A model generated the notes under the pieces. That model was not told the DNA's origin. It saw only the letters and a program-made list of their open reading frames with translations, and made no database searches. Of a stretch of 64,000 nucleotides of DNA, positions 22,916-32,682 are shown one piece after another. The stretch's first letter is position 1; each line of letters opens with the position of its first letter. The position numbers and the translations under genes were made by a program. The DNA comes from Heloderma charlesbogerti (Eukaryota > Chordata > Lepidosauria > Squamata > Helodermatidae), in assembly GCA_026122225.1 (NCBI GenBank), contig JANEZZ010000301.1, positions 124,001 through 188,000 on the forward strand. Reading direction: 5' to 3'.

Positions 22916-23058
22916 CATTATCAATGGCATGCATTACAATAGTGTAGACATCAGCACCCATATAGGGAGATTCTCTATCAAGTGTTTTCAAAGTGGTCAC
23001 ATTTCCAGAGTTTTTATCAACAGTCACCCAGCCACCCGGGTCAGAAGCTACTCTGTAT
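22916..23058 (-). CDS. CDH26: CDH26 exon: EC4
   Basis: This 143-bp exon starts after TTCATTAAG (phase 2) and ends GATAATG|GTAAGT (phase 1). The frame reads YRVASDPGGWVTVDKNSGNV, then LKTLDRESPYM and VYTIVMHAIDNG. VDKNSGxV followed by LDRE is the canonical cadherin strand/calcium motif. The exon is intact. It lies between two same-orientation palindromic hAT elements, 22202-22856 and 23262-23911, leaving about 400 bp of non-element sequence. Confidence 0.9.
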
Positions 23059-23261
23059 CTTAATGAACAAATGAAATGTTTTAAAAATTAGTGTTAACTT
23101 AAAACATCCTAAACAGCTAAGTATAGCAGATATGGTTTGTTTACCAACCCTCAACAATACTGGAAACTAAATGTCATAGAGATAAAATAGCCCTGGAAAG
23201 AGAAAGCAAGTGGAGCTTGCTGTCAAACTGGCCCATAAAGCAACCACAAAGCACCTGATAG

Positions 23262-23911
23262 TAGGGATGGACGAAAGTCACTTACCTGATCCCGAAGCTT
23301 GCCCCATCCCTCCCCGCCGAAATTCTGGCTGGGGGGGGAGCAAATGGCGGCGGCCGTAGCCGCCACCGTTTGCGTCCCTGGCCTGCAGTCAGCCATGATA
23401 GGCTACGTAAATGTTTACATAGCCTATCACGGCAAATAGCATTGCCCTTATTTTCACTGTAGTCTACGTAAATATTTACGTAGACTACCCGTGCCAAAAT
23501 AAGGAACACAAATGGCGGCACCCATGTGCGCCGCCATTTGCGTACGCGCTTGTTTTTTTTTCTTTTCAAAGTCAGCCGTGATAGGCTATGTAAACATTTA
23601 CATAGCCTATCACGGTGTTTTTTGAAAATCTAGCCATGATAGGCTACGTAAATCTTTACGTAGCCTATCACGTTTGTTGTTTGTTTGGGGTTTTTTACTT
23701 GGAAATGGTGGTGCCAGCAGCCGGTCAGAAGACCGGCCGCCGCCGCTGAACCACCCCCAGGAGCCGCCGCCGCTGCGAGGGACATTCGCCAAAGGTAAGT
23801 CCCATCCCGGGGGGGGCGGGGGGCGGACTGTTTCTCCACCAATTTCGGGGGGCCGAATGCGTTGGCATTAGGCCTCCTGGAGATTCGTGGAGAAATTCTC
23901 TGACATCCCTA
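23262..23911 (+). mobile_element. Palindromic hAT MITE copy 3 (subfamily I)
   Basis: TAGGGATGGACG...GACATCCCTA, perfect duplications CCTGATAG (23254-23261, 23912-23919), 650 bp, same orientation as copy 2. Donors: ATCAGGTAAGTG on minus near the left end, AAAGGTAAGT on plus at 23791. The ATG at 23705 meets an in-frame TGA, so the mini frame is broken here. Confidence 0.92.
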
Positions 23912-25169
23912 CCTGATAGAAACTGGACATCTCTCTATGATGTCCAATGAGTTTCTGTATCACCAGCCTCAAGTTGAATCTATGCCACTGGCAGCCTCTG
24001 GGATCAATTTCCAGTTTAGTCTGGCTTTCCCATATTACCCTGTCTTACCCAGAGTTTAATTAGTGCTGGAACTCCAACCCTGCATTGGTTTTCAGTGCTA
24101 GATGTCAACTCTGAAACATATGAAGAACAGATGAATGTCTCTGAGCAGGTGAAGAGCGCATTCACCTTAGTCCTGTGTAACTACAGGAATTTGGTTCTGC
24201 CATGTCAAGGATTAGGGGAGGGGATTCGAAACTAGAAAATAGTGTTTCCATTACAATTCACAGCTTCATTTTTTTAGGAAACTTCAACATTGGCCTTATC
24301 TTCTGCCCAAGATTAACCTGATAAGCCTAAGGTAGGCAGAGGCAGGGTTACTCTACTCCACTGATTTATCTGGCTGATAAAGGATCAGGCACGCATGAAT
24401 TTGGTTTGAAGAATGTTGTGAAAAGGGAATTGTGTTATTTATGTACAATTTGTTTCAGTGTTTTAAACTAAAGGTAAGAGTCTGGCACTGCTGTCTGAGC
24501 AATGGATTCTTGATTAGGATTCTTGATCCACTACAGAATGTACTTCAAGCCTAATTTGCATATTCCTACCTATTAGAGTGAGTGGGACGAGCAACCCATC
24601 CAAGGACAGCCTCCTCTACTGCAGGAAAAGAAGCCATATTCTGGTTACTCATGGAGTAAGAAAACAGGAGGTGAGCATCCAAGGTAAATCACAAAGAAGA
24701 GAAACAGGTTCTCAGGATGCAAAAACATGTTTTTTTTTTATTGTAGGAAGCCCAATACATTTCAGCCTTTTTCTGATTTGGTACTGATTTGGTAATAAAA
24801 ATTACCAAACAATTCATACTTTCTATAGAAAAACATCTGCAGAATTTTTGCAGCAAAAGATTGGCTCCTGTGTCAATCTACTGGTGACTGGAAAAGATGT
24901 TTCTCGAGTCTTATACTCTTTTGTCCATTTTCTTCTTGCTCTATCAGGTGTTTCCATGTCAAAGTGACTTTTAGACAGAAAATAGGGGGGGGGAGAGATC
25001 TTTCACAGCTGGCTGGCCAGTGGCTCATCTCTTATGCAGTAGTAAAATAATATATTGCAGGTCATAAAAGATGTTTTACTCACTGCTGCAAGCTGTTTTT
25101 AGTGAGCAGGAGCCTCTGGTTTATGCGGCCATTCTCATCCCCACCTGGCCATCCCCCACCCCCCGCTTT

Positions 25170-25485
25170 CTATAAATTGGTGGCAAGTTGTTCCCCCTCC
25201 TTTCTCACTTCGAGATCTAAAAAGTGAACTTCCAGGGTGTTAGAATGAACATCATATCTGATGTTTTCATCCCTGGTATTTACCCACATTATGAATTGTT
25301 GTAGCTCCTCCCTGCCCCCTCTCCAAATGGTAAATATATCATCAATATACCTCAGCCATATCAAAGGTTTTGTTGTATATTGGCCCTCAGGTGAAAAAAG
25401 TTTTTTCATATTCTGCCATATATACGCTGGCCACTCCTGGGGCCATAGAGCAGCTCATGGCAACCCCCTTAATTTGCCAGGGGGT
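25170..25485 (-). pseudogene. Penelope-like RT fragment, minus orientation
   Basis: The minus-strand reading has GVAMSCSMAPGVASVYMAEY and, after a frame break, PLIWLRYIDDIFTIWRGG, QFIMWVNTRDENIRYD and LEVHFLDLEV. YIDD is the RT catalytic motif C of Penelope-like elements. Truncated at both sides and frameshifted near 25390. Confidence 0.85.
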
Positions 25486-25494
25486 ATACAACAA

Positions 25495-25612
25495 TATACA
25501 ACAAAACCGTTGATATGGCTGAGGTATATTGATGATAATATTTACCATTTGGAAAGGGAGCAGGGAGGAGCTACAACAATTCATAATATGGGTAAATACC
25601 AGGGATGAAAAT
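25495..25612 (+). pseudogene. Penelope-like RT fragment, plus orientation
   Basis: Repeats the YIDD...FTIW...REELQQF...WVNTRDEN region in the opposite orientation to 25255-25400, making a head-to-head inverted repeat. The YIDD codons are disrupted by an inserted AT. Confidence 0.8.
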
Positions 25613-25856
25613 GTTGTCACATTCCTTCATCCTCTCCCTTCACAATCAAAACACTCTGAGATACCAGGCTTCAGGCTCACTGCTTTATTAGTTAACAACC
25701 AGGTTCTTTACAAATGCAGATCCTAGGAGACTCTCAGGCTACAAAGGAAACAGCTACTCCACACAATTACAAATACCAACAGAGGAGCCAAAATGGAAGT
25801 TAGAGAAGTTGCCGACAGTTCAAACAAGAACTTCCTGGGCAGATTAGCTTATCTGC

Positions 25857-26239
25857 TGGACCCGTCCCGTTCTCCTCCGCGCTGATTGCCATTTAAAAAA
25901 ACAAATGGCGATCGGCAGGATGTGCCCATAGACTTATAAGCAAACTAGAGCCGTGAATCTTGCATACAAGTCTATGGACACATAGACTTATACGCAAGAT
26001 TCACGGCTCTATTTTGCATATAAGTCTATGCGCACATCCTGCCAATCACCTTTTTTTTTTTTAAGGCGATCGGCGCAGAGGCGAACAGGACGGGTCCAGG
26101 AGCAAGCAGCCGGAGCCATTCCACGTGGAATCCTCCTGGAACGGAGGTAAGTGGGGCCGATCTGCTGTGGATTCCAGAGGCTGGATTCCAAAGAATCCGG
26201 CCTCATTTGAATCCGCAGCAGATTTCTCCAACATCCCTA
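25857..26239. mobile_element. Hairpin hAT-like element, family D (left end missing)
   Basis: The right terminus AACATCCCTA matches other hAT ends, with TTTCTCC and GAATCCGCAGCAG before it. The core is a long inverted repeat: ATAGACTTATAAGC..., GCCGTGAATCTTGC and complements, flanked by CTGGACCCGTCC...GGACGGGTCCAG. A donor-like GGAGGTAAGTG lies at about 26145. No matching left TAGGGATG end, so the left part is lost. Confidence 0.65.
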
Positions 26240-26247
26240 TTGCCAGG

Positions 26248-26690
26248 TGCTTCCATGTCTAGGGGCCATCACCCATGTGGACACTGCATCTACTGCAAGT
26301 ACACCTCCAAAATTTTAGAATTTGAAAACCCCTCCAACCAAGAGATACACAATGTGAAGCATTTCACTACCTACAGTAGTGCCTTTGTAGTTTATGCTGT
26401 CCAGTGTAGATGCACTAAGCTTTATGTGGGAAAAACAGTAAGACCCTTAATTGGACAGACTGGGGAACACCTGAGTAACATTAAGAACAACAGACCAGGT
26501 GCCCCACTTGGAAGCCATTTCGCAGAACAACAGCATTCTCCCAGATCTAAAATTTTGGGCACTGGATAACCTTGACATTAAGGAAGAAAACTATCTGTTG
26601 AGGGGAGAAGCTGAGTGGATTTTGAGACTGAACACACTCGCCCCATGTGGTTTAAATGAAGACCTTGATTTTTTACCATTCTTATGACCT
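26248..26690 (+). pseudogene. Penelope-like GIY-YIG endonuclease fragment
   Basis: The frame has GHHPCGHCIYC (Cys/His cluster), VVYAVQCRCTKLYVGKTVRP and GEHLSNIKNN, then LGSHFAEQQH. After a +1 shift it reads LKFWALDNLDIKEENYLL and AEWILRLNTL. VYAVQC...LYVGKT...EH matches the GIY-YIG nuclease fold carried by Penelope-like elements. Frameshifted near 26540. Confidence 0.85.
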
Positions 26691-27283
26691 GTGGGTGTTT
26701 TACACACGCACTCCCTAGCTAACACAGTACAGTTCAGTTTTGAGACCTTGGCTGGATTACATGAACATGGAAACACCTGGCAGAGCTAGAAAAATAATGG
26801 ACAAATGAGTATAAGATAAGATTTGAGAAACATCTTTTCCAGGCACCAGTAGATTGACACAGGAGACAGTCTTTTGCTGAAAAAAATCTGCATTCTTTTT
26901 CCTCTAGTAAGTATCAACTTATACATTATTCTGAGTAGATAAGCAGGTTTTATATGGTTTTTAGAAGAATAAACATGCATAAGCCCCTGTGGAAATTTGT
27001 ATTTTAGTAATGTTTTAATTATGTGTGTTGTCCTATTTGTAATTTTTATTACCATTAATGTGACAGCCCCCTGAAGAAGGTCTAAAAATCAGAAAAAGGC
27101 CAAAACACTTTGGGCTTTGTACAATTATTTTATTTTATTGCATCCTGAGAACCTGTTTCTCTTCTTTGTGATTTACCCATGGAGTGAACCTCTTCCTGGT
27201 GTGGAGCCCTATGCAGGGTTCCTCAGAAGACCTCATAATAATCAAGGGTGTTCATTTGACCATTACCAGCCAAAACTACTCAC

Positions 27284-27554
27284 CTGATGGTGTGTGGCGC
27301 TGTGTCTGGATCCCTGACAGTATATTGTACAACCTGGTACCAAGCTTCACTCCTTCCTCTAGCCAAAGAACAAGGATAGGAGGATTAAACTGAGGGGCAT
27401 CGTTTCTGTCAATGACATTAATGTTCACAGATGTCTTGGAGTAGGCCACAGGAGGAGCGCTCTGCACCACACCGCTTTCACATAAGAAGAAGGGCTCTTC
27501 ATTCTCCACAGAAATTGCAAGTCTCTTCCCAGAGGTGCCGCCATAGACCAAAGG
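27284..27554 (-). CDS. CDH26: CDH26 exon: EC3-EC4, with apparent 1-bp frameshift
   Basis: The acceptor is TTTTTCAG|CCTTTG (phase 0) and the donor is CATCAG|GTGAGT. Frame 1 reads LAISVENEEPFFLCESG, then SVNINVIDRNDAPQFNPPI and EEGVKLGT. Around 27331-27338 the cadherin reading moves to another frame, VVQYTVRDPDTAPHTI. That frame is the one matching the phase-2 donor and the next exon's YRVASDP. The exon is 271 bp, and 272 would restore phase, so a single base appears to be missing. It could be a real null allele, pseudogenisation or a sequencing error. Confidence 0.82.
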
Positions 27555-27599
27555 CTGAAAAAGCCAAACAACAACAGCATCGGCCATTAGTAAATTCTG

Positions 27600-27722
27600 A
27601 CTGGCTACACCAGCCTCCCACAACCTGGTGCCCTTCAGATGTGCTCGATTACAACTCCCATCATCTGTGCTGGTTGGGGATGGTGGAAGCTGTAGTCCAA
27701 CAGGGTGGGGAAGGCTGAGCTA
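27600..27722. repeat. Foldback MITE fragment
   Basis: CCACAACCTGGTGCCCTTCA, then ATTACAACTCCCATCATCTG and GGAAGCTGTAGTCCAACAGG: the two arms of a common amniote foldback repeat (CAACTCCCATCATC type). Lies about 45 bp from the acceptor of the exon at 27284-27554. Confidence 0.6.
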
Positions 27723-27775
27723 AACCATGGAATGACTCCTCAAATCTCATCTATGGTTTTGCCAATCTGCATTAC

Positions 27776-27961
27776 CTTTACAATGCTTAAAACCCCTTCA
27801 TTGGTATTAGGATCTGTTGCAATGACGAAATTGTCTCCTTTATTTCCACTCGCTATCTTATACTTGGCTCTCCAAGCGGACATGTTGGGAGAATCTTTAT
27901 CTTCCACGCTGAGGCGTAGGATTCCATTTTCCCTTTTGCCTTCTGTGGCATCCAGATGATA
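27776..27961 (-). CDS. CDH26: CDH26 exon: EC3
   Basis: This 186-bp exon is phase 0 at both ends: acceptor TCTTCCAAG|TATCAT, donor GTAAAG|GTAATG. The frame contains EGKRENGILRLSVEDKDSPN, then WRAKYKIASGN and FVIATDPNTNEGVLSIVK. The VEDKDSPN and TDPxTNEG motifs are characteristic of EC3 in this subfamily. The frame is intact. It joins directly to the next exon's PLVYGG at the position where mammalian CDH26 has PLDYET. Confidence 0.88.
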
Positions 27962-28929
27962 CTTGGAAGACATAGAACAGACATCTAGTTGCATCAAAGG
28001 AAGTTCCCAGCACTCCCTCCCCACTTTTCTGTCACACTGCAGTATGACCATGATACAGTCTCAAGGATGATGCTATGCAGGCAGTGGCAGCAGAGATTCC
28101 AAATGTCTGGAACCATCAGGAGCAAGAAGCAGGTGTAGCCACCATCTCCATGGTGGTCCCAGGTGCACACTCTTACTTACTTTTATATAAATGAGTGGCG
28201 GACATACAATTCCATAATTAAGTGGCTGTCACACGTTCTTCTACACAAGGAAAATGCTGCAATTTTGCTGTTGGCAGTGGATGACTTGGCCCCCACCAAC
28301 AGATACCAGATTTGGGAAGGTGGGAAATCAAGAGGCCCTCCCTCTGTATAAATCTTCATATCATAAAGATGGATACTTGGCCAATTAATTGATCAATGAC
28401 CTTACAGAAGATGGTCGCAACAGGTGGAGTGAGGCCACCTTCTCTGCTTTGAAAGTGGATTTGGTGACAGTGCTGAATGGGGCCAAGAAAGGATTAGAAC
28501 TTTCATTTCCCATTCCCCAGTCAAACATGATGGGATTTTGGTTCATTGCATAGCACATCATGTAGAAAATAAGCTCCAGAAAGAACAATCCAGGCATCAT
28601 CACTACAAATCTAACTCCATGCAAAATTTATGCAAAATAACTTTATTGTTTTATTATTTTCACTTATTGTCAGCCACTTATTACCACAAGAAAGAAAGAA
28701 ATTACTTAAGAAATCCCCTGCCATCAGTCCTGCCTCACTTCTTCGGTTCCACCAGGGCCCTCAATATTGATTCACCTTCTCCCCACTTGATCCTCTTCCT
28801 TTCATTTTGACTTAAAAGTACTGGACCTGTGGCTGTGTCACCATGGATGGAAAACCATCCCCTAAAGAGGTTCTCATATGACAGGGATATGGAATCTCTA
28901 GCCCGTGTGCCAATGTACAGGATGGTAGG

Positions 28930-29048
28930 CTCCATCCTGGGGGGATTCTAGGGGGTGGCGGGGGGGTCACCTCGTTCTGCCATGGACTCTGGGCTTCTTT
29001 AGAATCCAGCCTCACTGGAGTCTGTGGCAGAATTCTCCAACATCCCTA
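28930..29048 (-). mobile_element. hAT MITE end fragment (family B end)
   Basis: Reads in reverse: TAGGGATGTTGGAGAATTCTG, CCACAGACTCCAGTGAGG. Only one terminus is present. 28050-28925 and 29050-29410 hold nothing else I recognise. Confidence 0.6.
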
Positions 29049-29414
29049 GACCAGGGAGACAGCCCAAGATGGGCCAGGCTGAGCCAGTTTTCCTTCGTCC
29101 AAGTGCGACATTCTATCCACGTTCCCTTACCTTAACAAGGAATATTTTTGCAAGGGTTAGGCTGTTGTCAAATAATTGGTAGAGCAGGGCTGGAGAACCT
29201 CTAGGCTGTGGACCTGATAAGGTCCAAGGGGGGCACCCATCCAACCAAGCAGTTCCCTGGCCCCTCTGCATGAAGGGAAAAGCTCTTGTGTCTGATCAGC
29301 AGGTGATCAGAAATAAATACTTTCCTCTGCTAAGCACTGAAAAAGCCTCCCTATAATATACAATATGCATGGTAAAAGCCCCCCTATAATATATACATGG
29401 TAATGTAAATGTTT

Positions 29415-30036
29415 CCCCTTCATGGATCACTGCCTTGTTGTGGCGAAGGGGCTTGCGTAACTCAGTGAAGCCATAAGCTATGCCGTGCAGGGCCACCCAA
29501 GACGGACAGGTCATGAAGGAGAGTTCTGACAAAATGTGGTCCACTGGAGAAGGAAATGGCAACCCACTCCAGTATTCTTGCCAAGAAAACGCCATGGAAC
29601 GTATCACAAGGCTAAAAGATATGACGCCGGAAGATGAGCCCCTCAGGTCAGAAGGTGTCCAATATACTACTGGGGAAGAGCAGAGGGAATTTCCAAGTAG
29701 CACCAGAAAGAGTGAAGCGGCTAGGCCAAAGCCGAAAAGACACTCAGCTGTAGATGAGTCTGGTGGTGAAAAGAAAGTTCGATGCTGTAAAGAACAATAT
29801 TGTTTAGGAACCTGGTAAGCTGGAGGTGGTCAAACATGAGATGGCAAGATTGAACATCAACGTCTTGGGAATCAGCGAACTAAAATGGACAAGCATGGGC
29901 AAATTTCATTCAGGTGACCATTATATCTACTACTGTGGGCAAGAATCCCTTAGAAGAAATGGAGTAGCACTCATAGTCAACAAAAGGGTGGGAAAAGCAG
30001 TACTGGGGTACAATCTCAAAAACAACAGTGCTCTGT
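29415..30036 (+). mobile_element. BovB LINE 5' fragment
   Basis: 5' region with ATGGATCACTGCCTTGTTG and ACCCACTCCAGTATTCTTGC, then endonuclease coding: INVLGISELKWTSMGKF, HYIYYCGQESLRRNGVAL. It ends abruptly at 30036 against an inverted L2/CR1-like LINE. Complementary in coverage to 14186-16456, which lacks this part. Confidence 0.88.
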
Positions 30037-30745
30037 GCCACTGAGTTCACCTGTGCCTCAAGTGACAGTTCTGGATCCAAGAGCACCCCCAAACTACACA
30101 CGTGATCCTTAGGGGGAGCGCAACCCCCTCCAGAACAGGTTGAATATCACCTAGCCGGGCAGACAAACCCCCCACTAACAGTACCTCCATCTTGTCTGGA
30201 TTGAGTTTCAGTTTATTGGGCCTCATCCAGTCCATTACCGTGTCCAGGACCCTGATTCAGAACAGCCACTGCCTCACCTGGTTTTGATGAGAAAGAGCGG
30301 TAGAGCTGGGTGTCATCTGCATATTGATGGCACCTCAGCCCACAGCTCCGGATAAGCTCCCCCAGCGGTTTCATGTAGATGTTAAACAGCACTGGGGATA
30401 AAATAGATCCCTGTGGAACCCCATGGCACAATTGCCATGGCGCAGAGCAATAATCCCCCAGCACCACCTTCTGGAATCGGCCATCCAAATAGGAGCGGAA
30501 CCACTGTAGTGCAGTGCCTCCTACTCCCAACCCAGACAACCTATCCAGAAGGATACCATGGTCGATGGTATCGAAAGCCACTAAGAGGTCCAGGAGAATC
30601 AACAGGGTCGCACTCCCCCTGTCCCTCTCCCGGCAGAGGTCATCCCACAGGGCGACCAAGGCAGTTTCCGTTCCAAAACCAGGCCTGAAGCCCGATTGAA
30701 ATGGATCTAGATAATCTGTTTCATTCAACAGTGCCTGGAGCTATC
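30037..30745 (-). mobile_element. L2/CR1-like LINE RT fragment, inverted arm
   Basis: The minus-strand frame has NETDYLDPFQSGFRPGFG, LLDLLVAFDTIDHG, GVPQGSILSPVLFNIYMK and HQYADDTQLYRS. It is the same segment as 31195-31915 but reversed, so the two form a roughly 700-bp inverted repeat around 430 bp. Catalytic motifs are intact but the segment is cut at both ends. Confidence 0.92.
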
Positions 30746-30752
30746 CTACAAC

Positions 30753-31180
30753 TAGGGGTGGACGAAAGTCACTTACCTGTCGTCGAAGGCCGTTCACGGT
30801 GGGGGGGGGAGCGCTTCGCTGCTCCCCCCGCGAAGTTCAGGCCGGGGGGGGAGGCTTCCCGCCTCGCCCGGCCGAAATTCAGGCCGGGGGGGAGGCTTCC
30901 CGCCTCGCCCGGCCGAAATTCAGGCTGGGGAGGAGGCGCCTCGCCTCGCCCGGCAGCGAACGCGAAAGTAAAAAAAAAAAAAAAACTTCCCCTATTAGGC
31001 TACGTGACAATTCACGTAGCCTATCACGGCTAGATCTGCAAAGTCAGCCGTGATAGGCTACGTGAATCGTCACATAGCCTATCACGGGTGACTTAAAAAA
31101 AAAAAAAGCGCGTACGCGAATGGCGGCCCCCATAGGGAGCCACCATTCCCATTCCTTATTTGGTGGCTGTAGTCTATGTA
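30753..31180 (+). mobile_element. Half of a palindromic hAT MITE, copy 4 (subfamily II)
   Basis: Left end TAGGGGTGGACGAAAG, donor CAGGTAAGTG on minus, then GGCCGGGCGAGGCGGGAAGC repeats, GATAGGCTACGTGAATCGTC stems and GTAGTCTATGTAAATG. It stops at the centre of the full element (compare 43160-44103 in reverse). No right end. Confidence 0.85.
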
Positions 31181-31189
31181 AATGTTTAA

Positions 31190-32682
31190 TGTAAATGTTA
31201 CCTTACAGCTCCAGGCACTCTTGAATGAAACGGATTATCTAGATCCATTTCAATCGGACTTCAGGCCTGGTTTTGGAATGGAAACTGCCTTGGTCGCCCT
31301 GTGGGATGACCTCTGCCGGGAGAGGGACAGGGGGAGTGCGACCCTGTTGATTCTCCTGGACCTCTCAGCGGCTTTCGATACCATCGACCATGGTATCCTT
31401 CTGGATAGGTTGTCTGGGTTGGGAGTTGGAGGCACTGCACTACAGTGGTTCCGCTCCTACTTGGATGGCCGATTCCAGAAGGTGGTGCTGGGGGATTATT
31501 GCTCTGTGCCATGGCAATTGTGCCATGGGGTTCCACAGGGCTCTATTCTATCCCCCATGCTGTTTAACATCTACATGAAACCGCTGGGGGAGGTTATCCG
31601 GAGGTGTGGGCTGAGGTGCCATCAATATGCGGATGACACCCAGCTCTACCGCTCTTTCTCATCAAAACCAGGTGAGGCAGTGGCTGTTCTGAACCAGTGC
31701 CTGGGCACGGTAATGGACTGGACGAGGGCTAATAAACTGAAACTCAATCCAGACAAGACGGAGGTACTGTTAGTGGGTGGTTCGTCTGCCCGGCTAGGTG
31801 ATATTCAACCTGTTCTGGAGGGGGTTGCACTCCCCCTAAAGGATCAGGTTCATAGTTTGGGGGTGCTCTTGGATCCAGAACTGTCACTTGAGGCACAGGT
31901 GAACTCAGTGGCACGGAGCACTTTTTATCAGCTTAGGCTGGTATACCAACTACGCCCTTATCTGGACAGAGATAGCCTAGCTACAGTTATCCATGCTCTG
32001 ATAACTTCTCATCTGGATTACTACAATGCGTTATACGTGGGGCTGCCTTTGAAAACGGTCCGGAAACTTCAGCTGGTCCAAAATAGGGCAGCAAGATTGT
32101 TAACAGGGACTGGCCTGCGAGCTCATATTACGCCAGTACTTTTCCAGCTGCACTGGCTGCCAGTCCATTTCCGGGCCCGATTCAAAGTGCTGGTGTTAAC
32201 ATTCAAAGCCCTTAACGGCTTGGGGCCAGGTTACCTGAAGGATCGCCTCCTCCCATATGTGCCTGCCCGGACCTTAAGATCATCATCAGCGGCCCTTCTC
32301 CGTGAGCCCCTGCCAAAGGAAGTGAGGCGGGTGGCTACTAGGAGGAGGGCTTTTTCTGTTGTGGCACCCCGGCTCTGGAATGAGCTCCCTAGTGAGGTTC
32401 GCCTGGCGCCTACATTGTACTCCTTTCGGCGCCAGGTGAAGACCTTTTTATTTTCCCAGGCATTTTAGCTTTCTAAATTTTTATCTTTGCTGTTTTAAAT
32501 CTGTATTTTAAACTCCTGTACTGCTGCTAGGTTTTATTGTGGTTGTATTGTTATATTGTGGTTTTAATGTTCTATATATTTTAAATTGTTTGATTGTGTG
32601 TTGTTTGGTTTTAGTTTTTGTGAACCGCCCAGAGAGCTTCGGCTATTGGGCGGTATAGAAATAAATAAATAAATAAATAAAT
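31190..32682 (+). mobile_element. L2/CR1-like LINE, RT to 3' end
   Basis: One open frame to the stop at 32466-32468. RT motif A LLDLSAAFDTIDH, motif B GVPQGSILSPMLFN, catalytic HQYADDTQLY, then thumb and C-terminal QNRAARLLTGT, FQLHWLPVHFRARFK and PRLWNELPSEVRLAP. The 3' UTR ends with CTTCGGCTATTGGGCGGTAT and (AAATA)n. Truncated at the start of the RT fingers, so no endonuclease. The family belongs to the Jockey/CR1/L2 group by motif style; the exact clade is uncertain. Confidence 0.93.

Larger units (their letters stand above)
24675..27180. mobile_element. Rearranged Penelope-like element with inverted repeats
   Basis: The left arm (about 24675-24962) and right arm (about 26767-27180) are inverted copies. 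They share AATCACAAAGAAGAGAAAC, CTCCTGTGTCAATCTACTGG and AGGTGTTTCCATGT. Between them lie RT sequence in both orientations and a GIY-YIG-type endonuclease frame. Inverted and pseudo-LTR arrangements are typical of Penelope-like elements. A hairpin element (25857-26239) and unidentified sequence (25613-25856) interrupt it. Confidence 0.8.
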
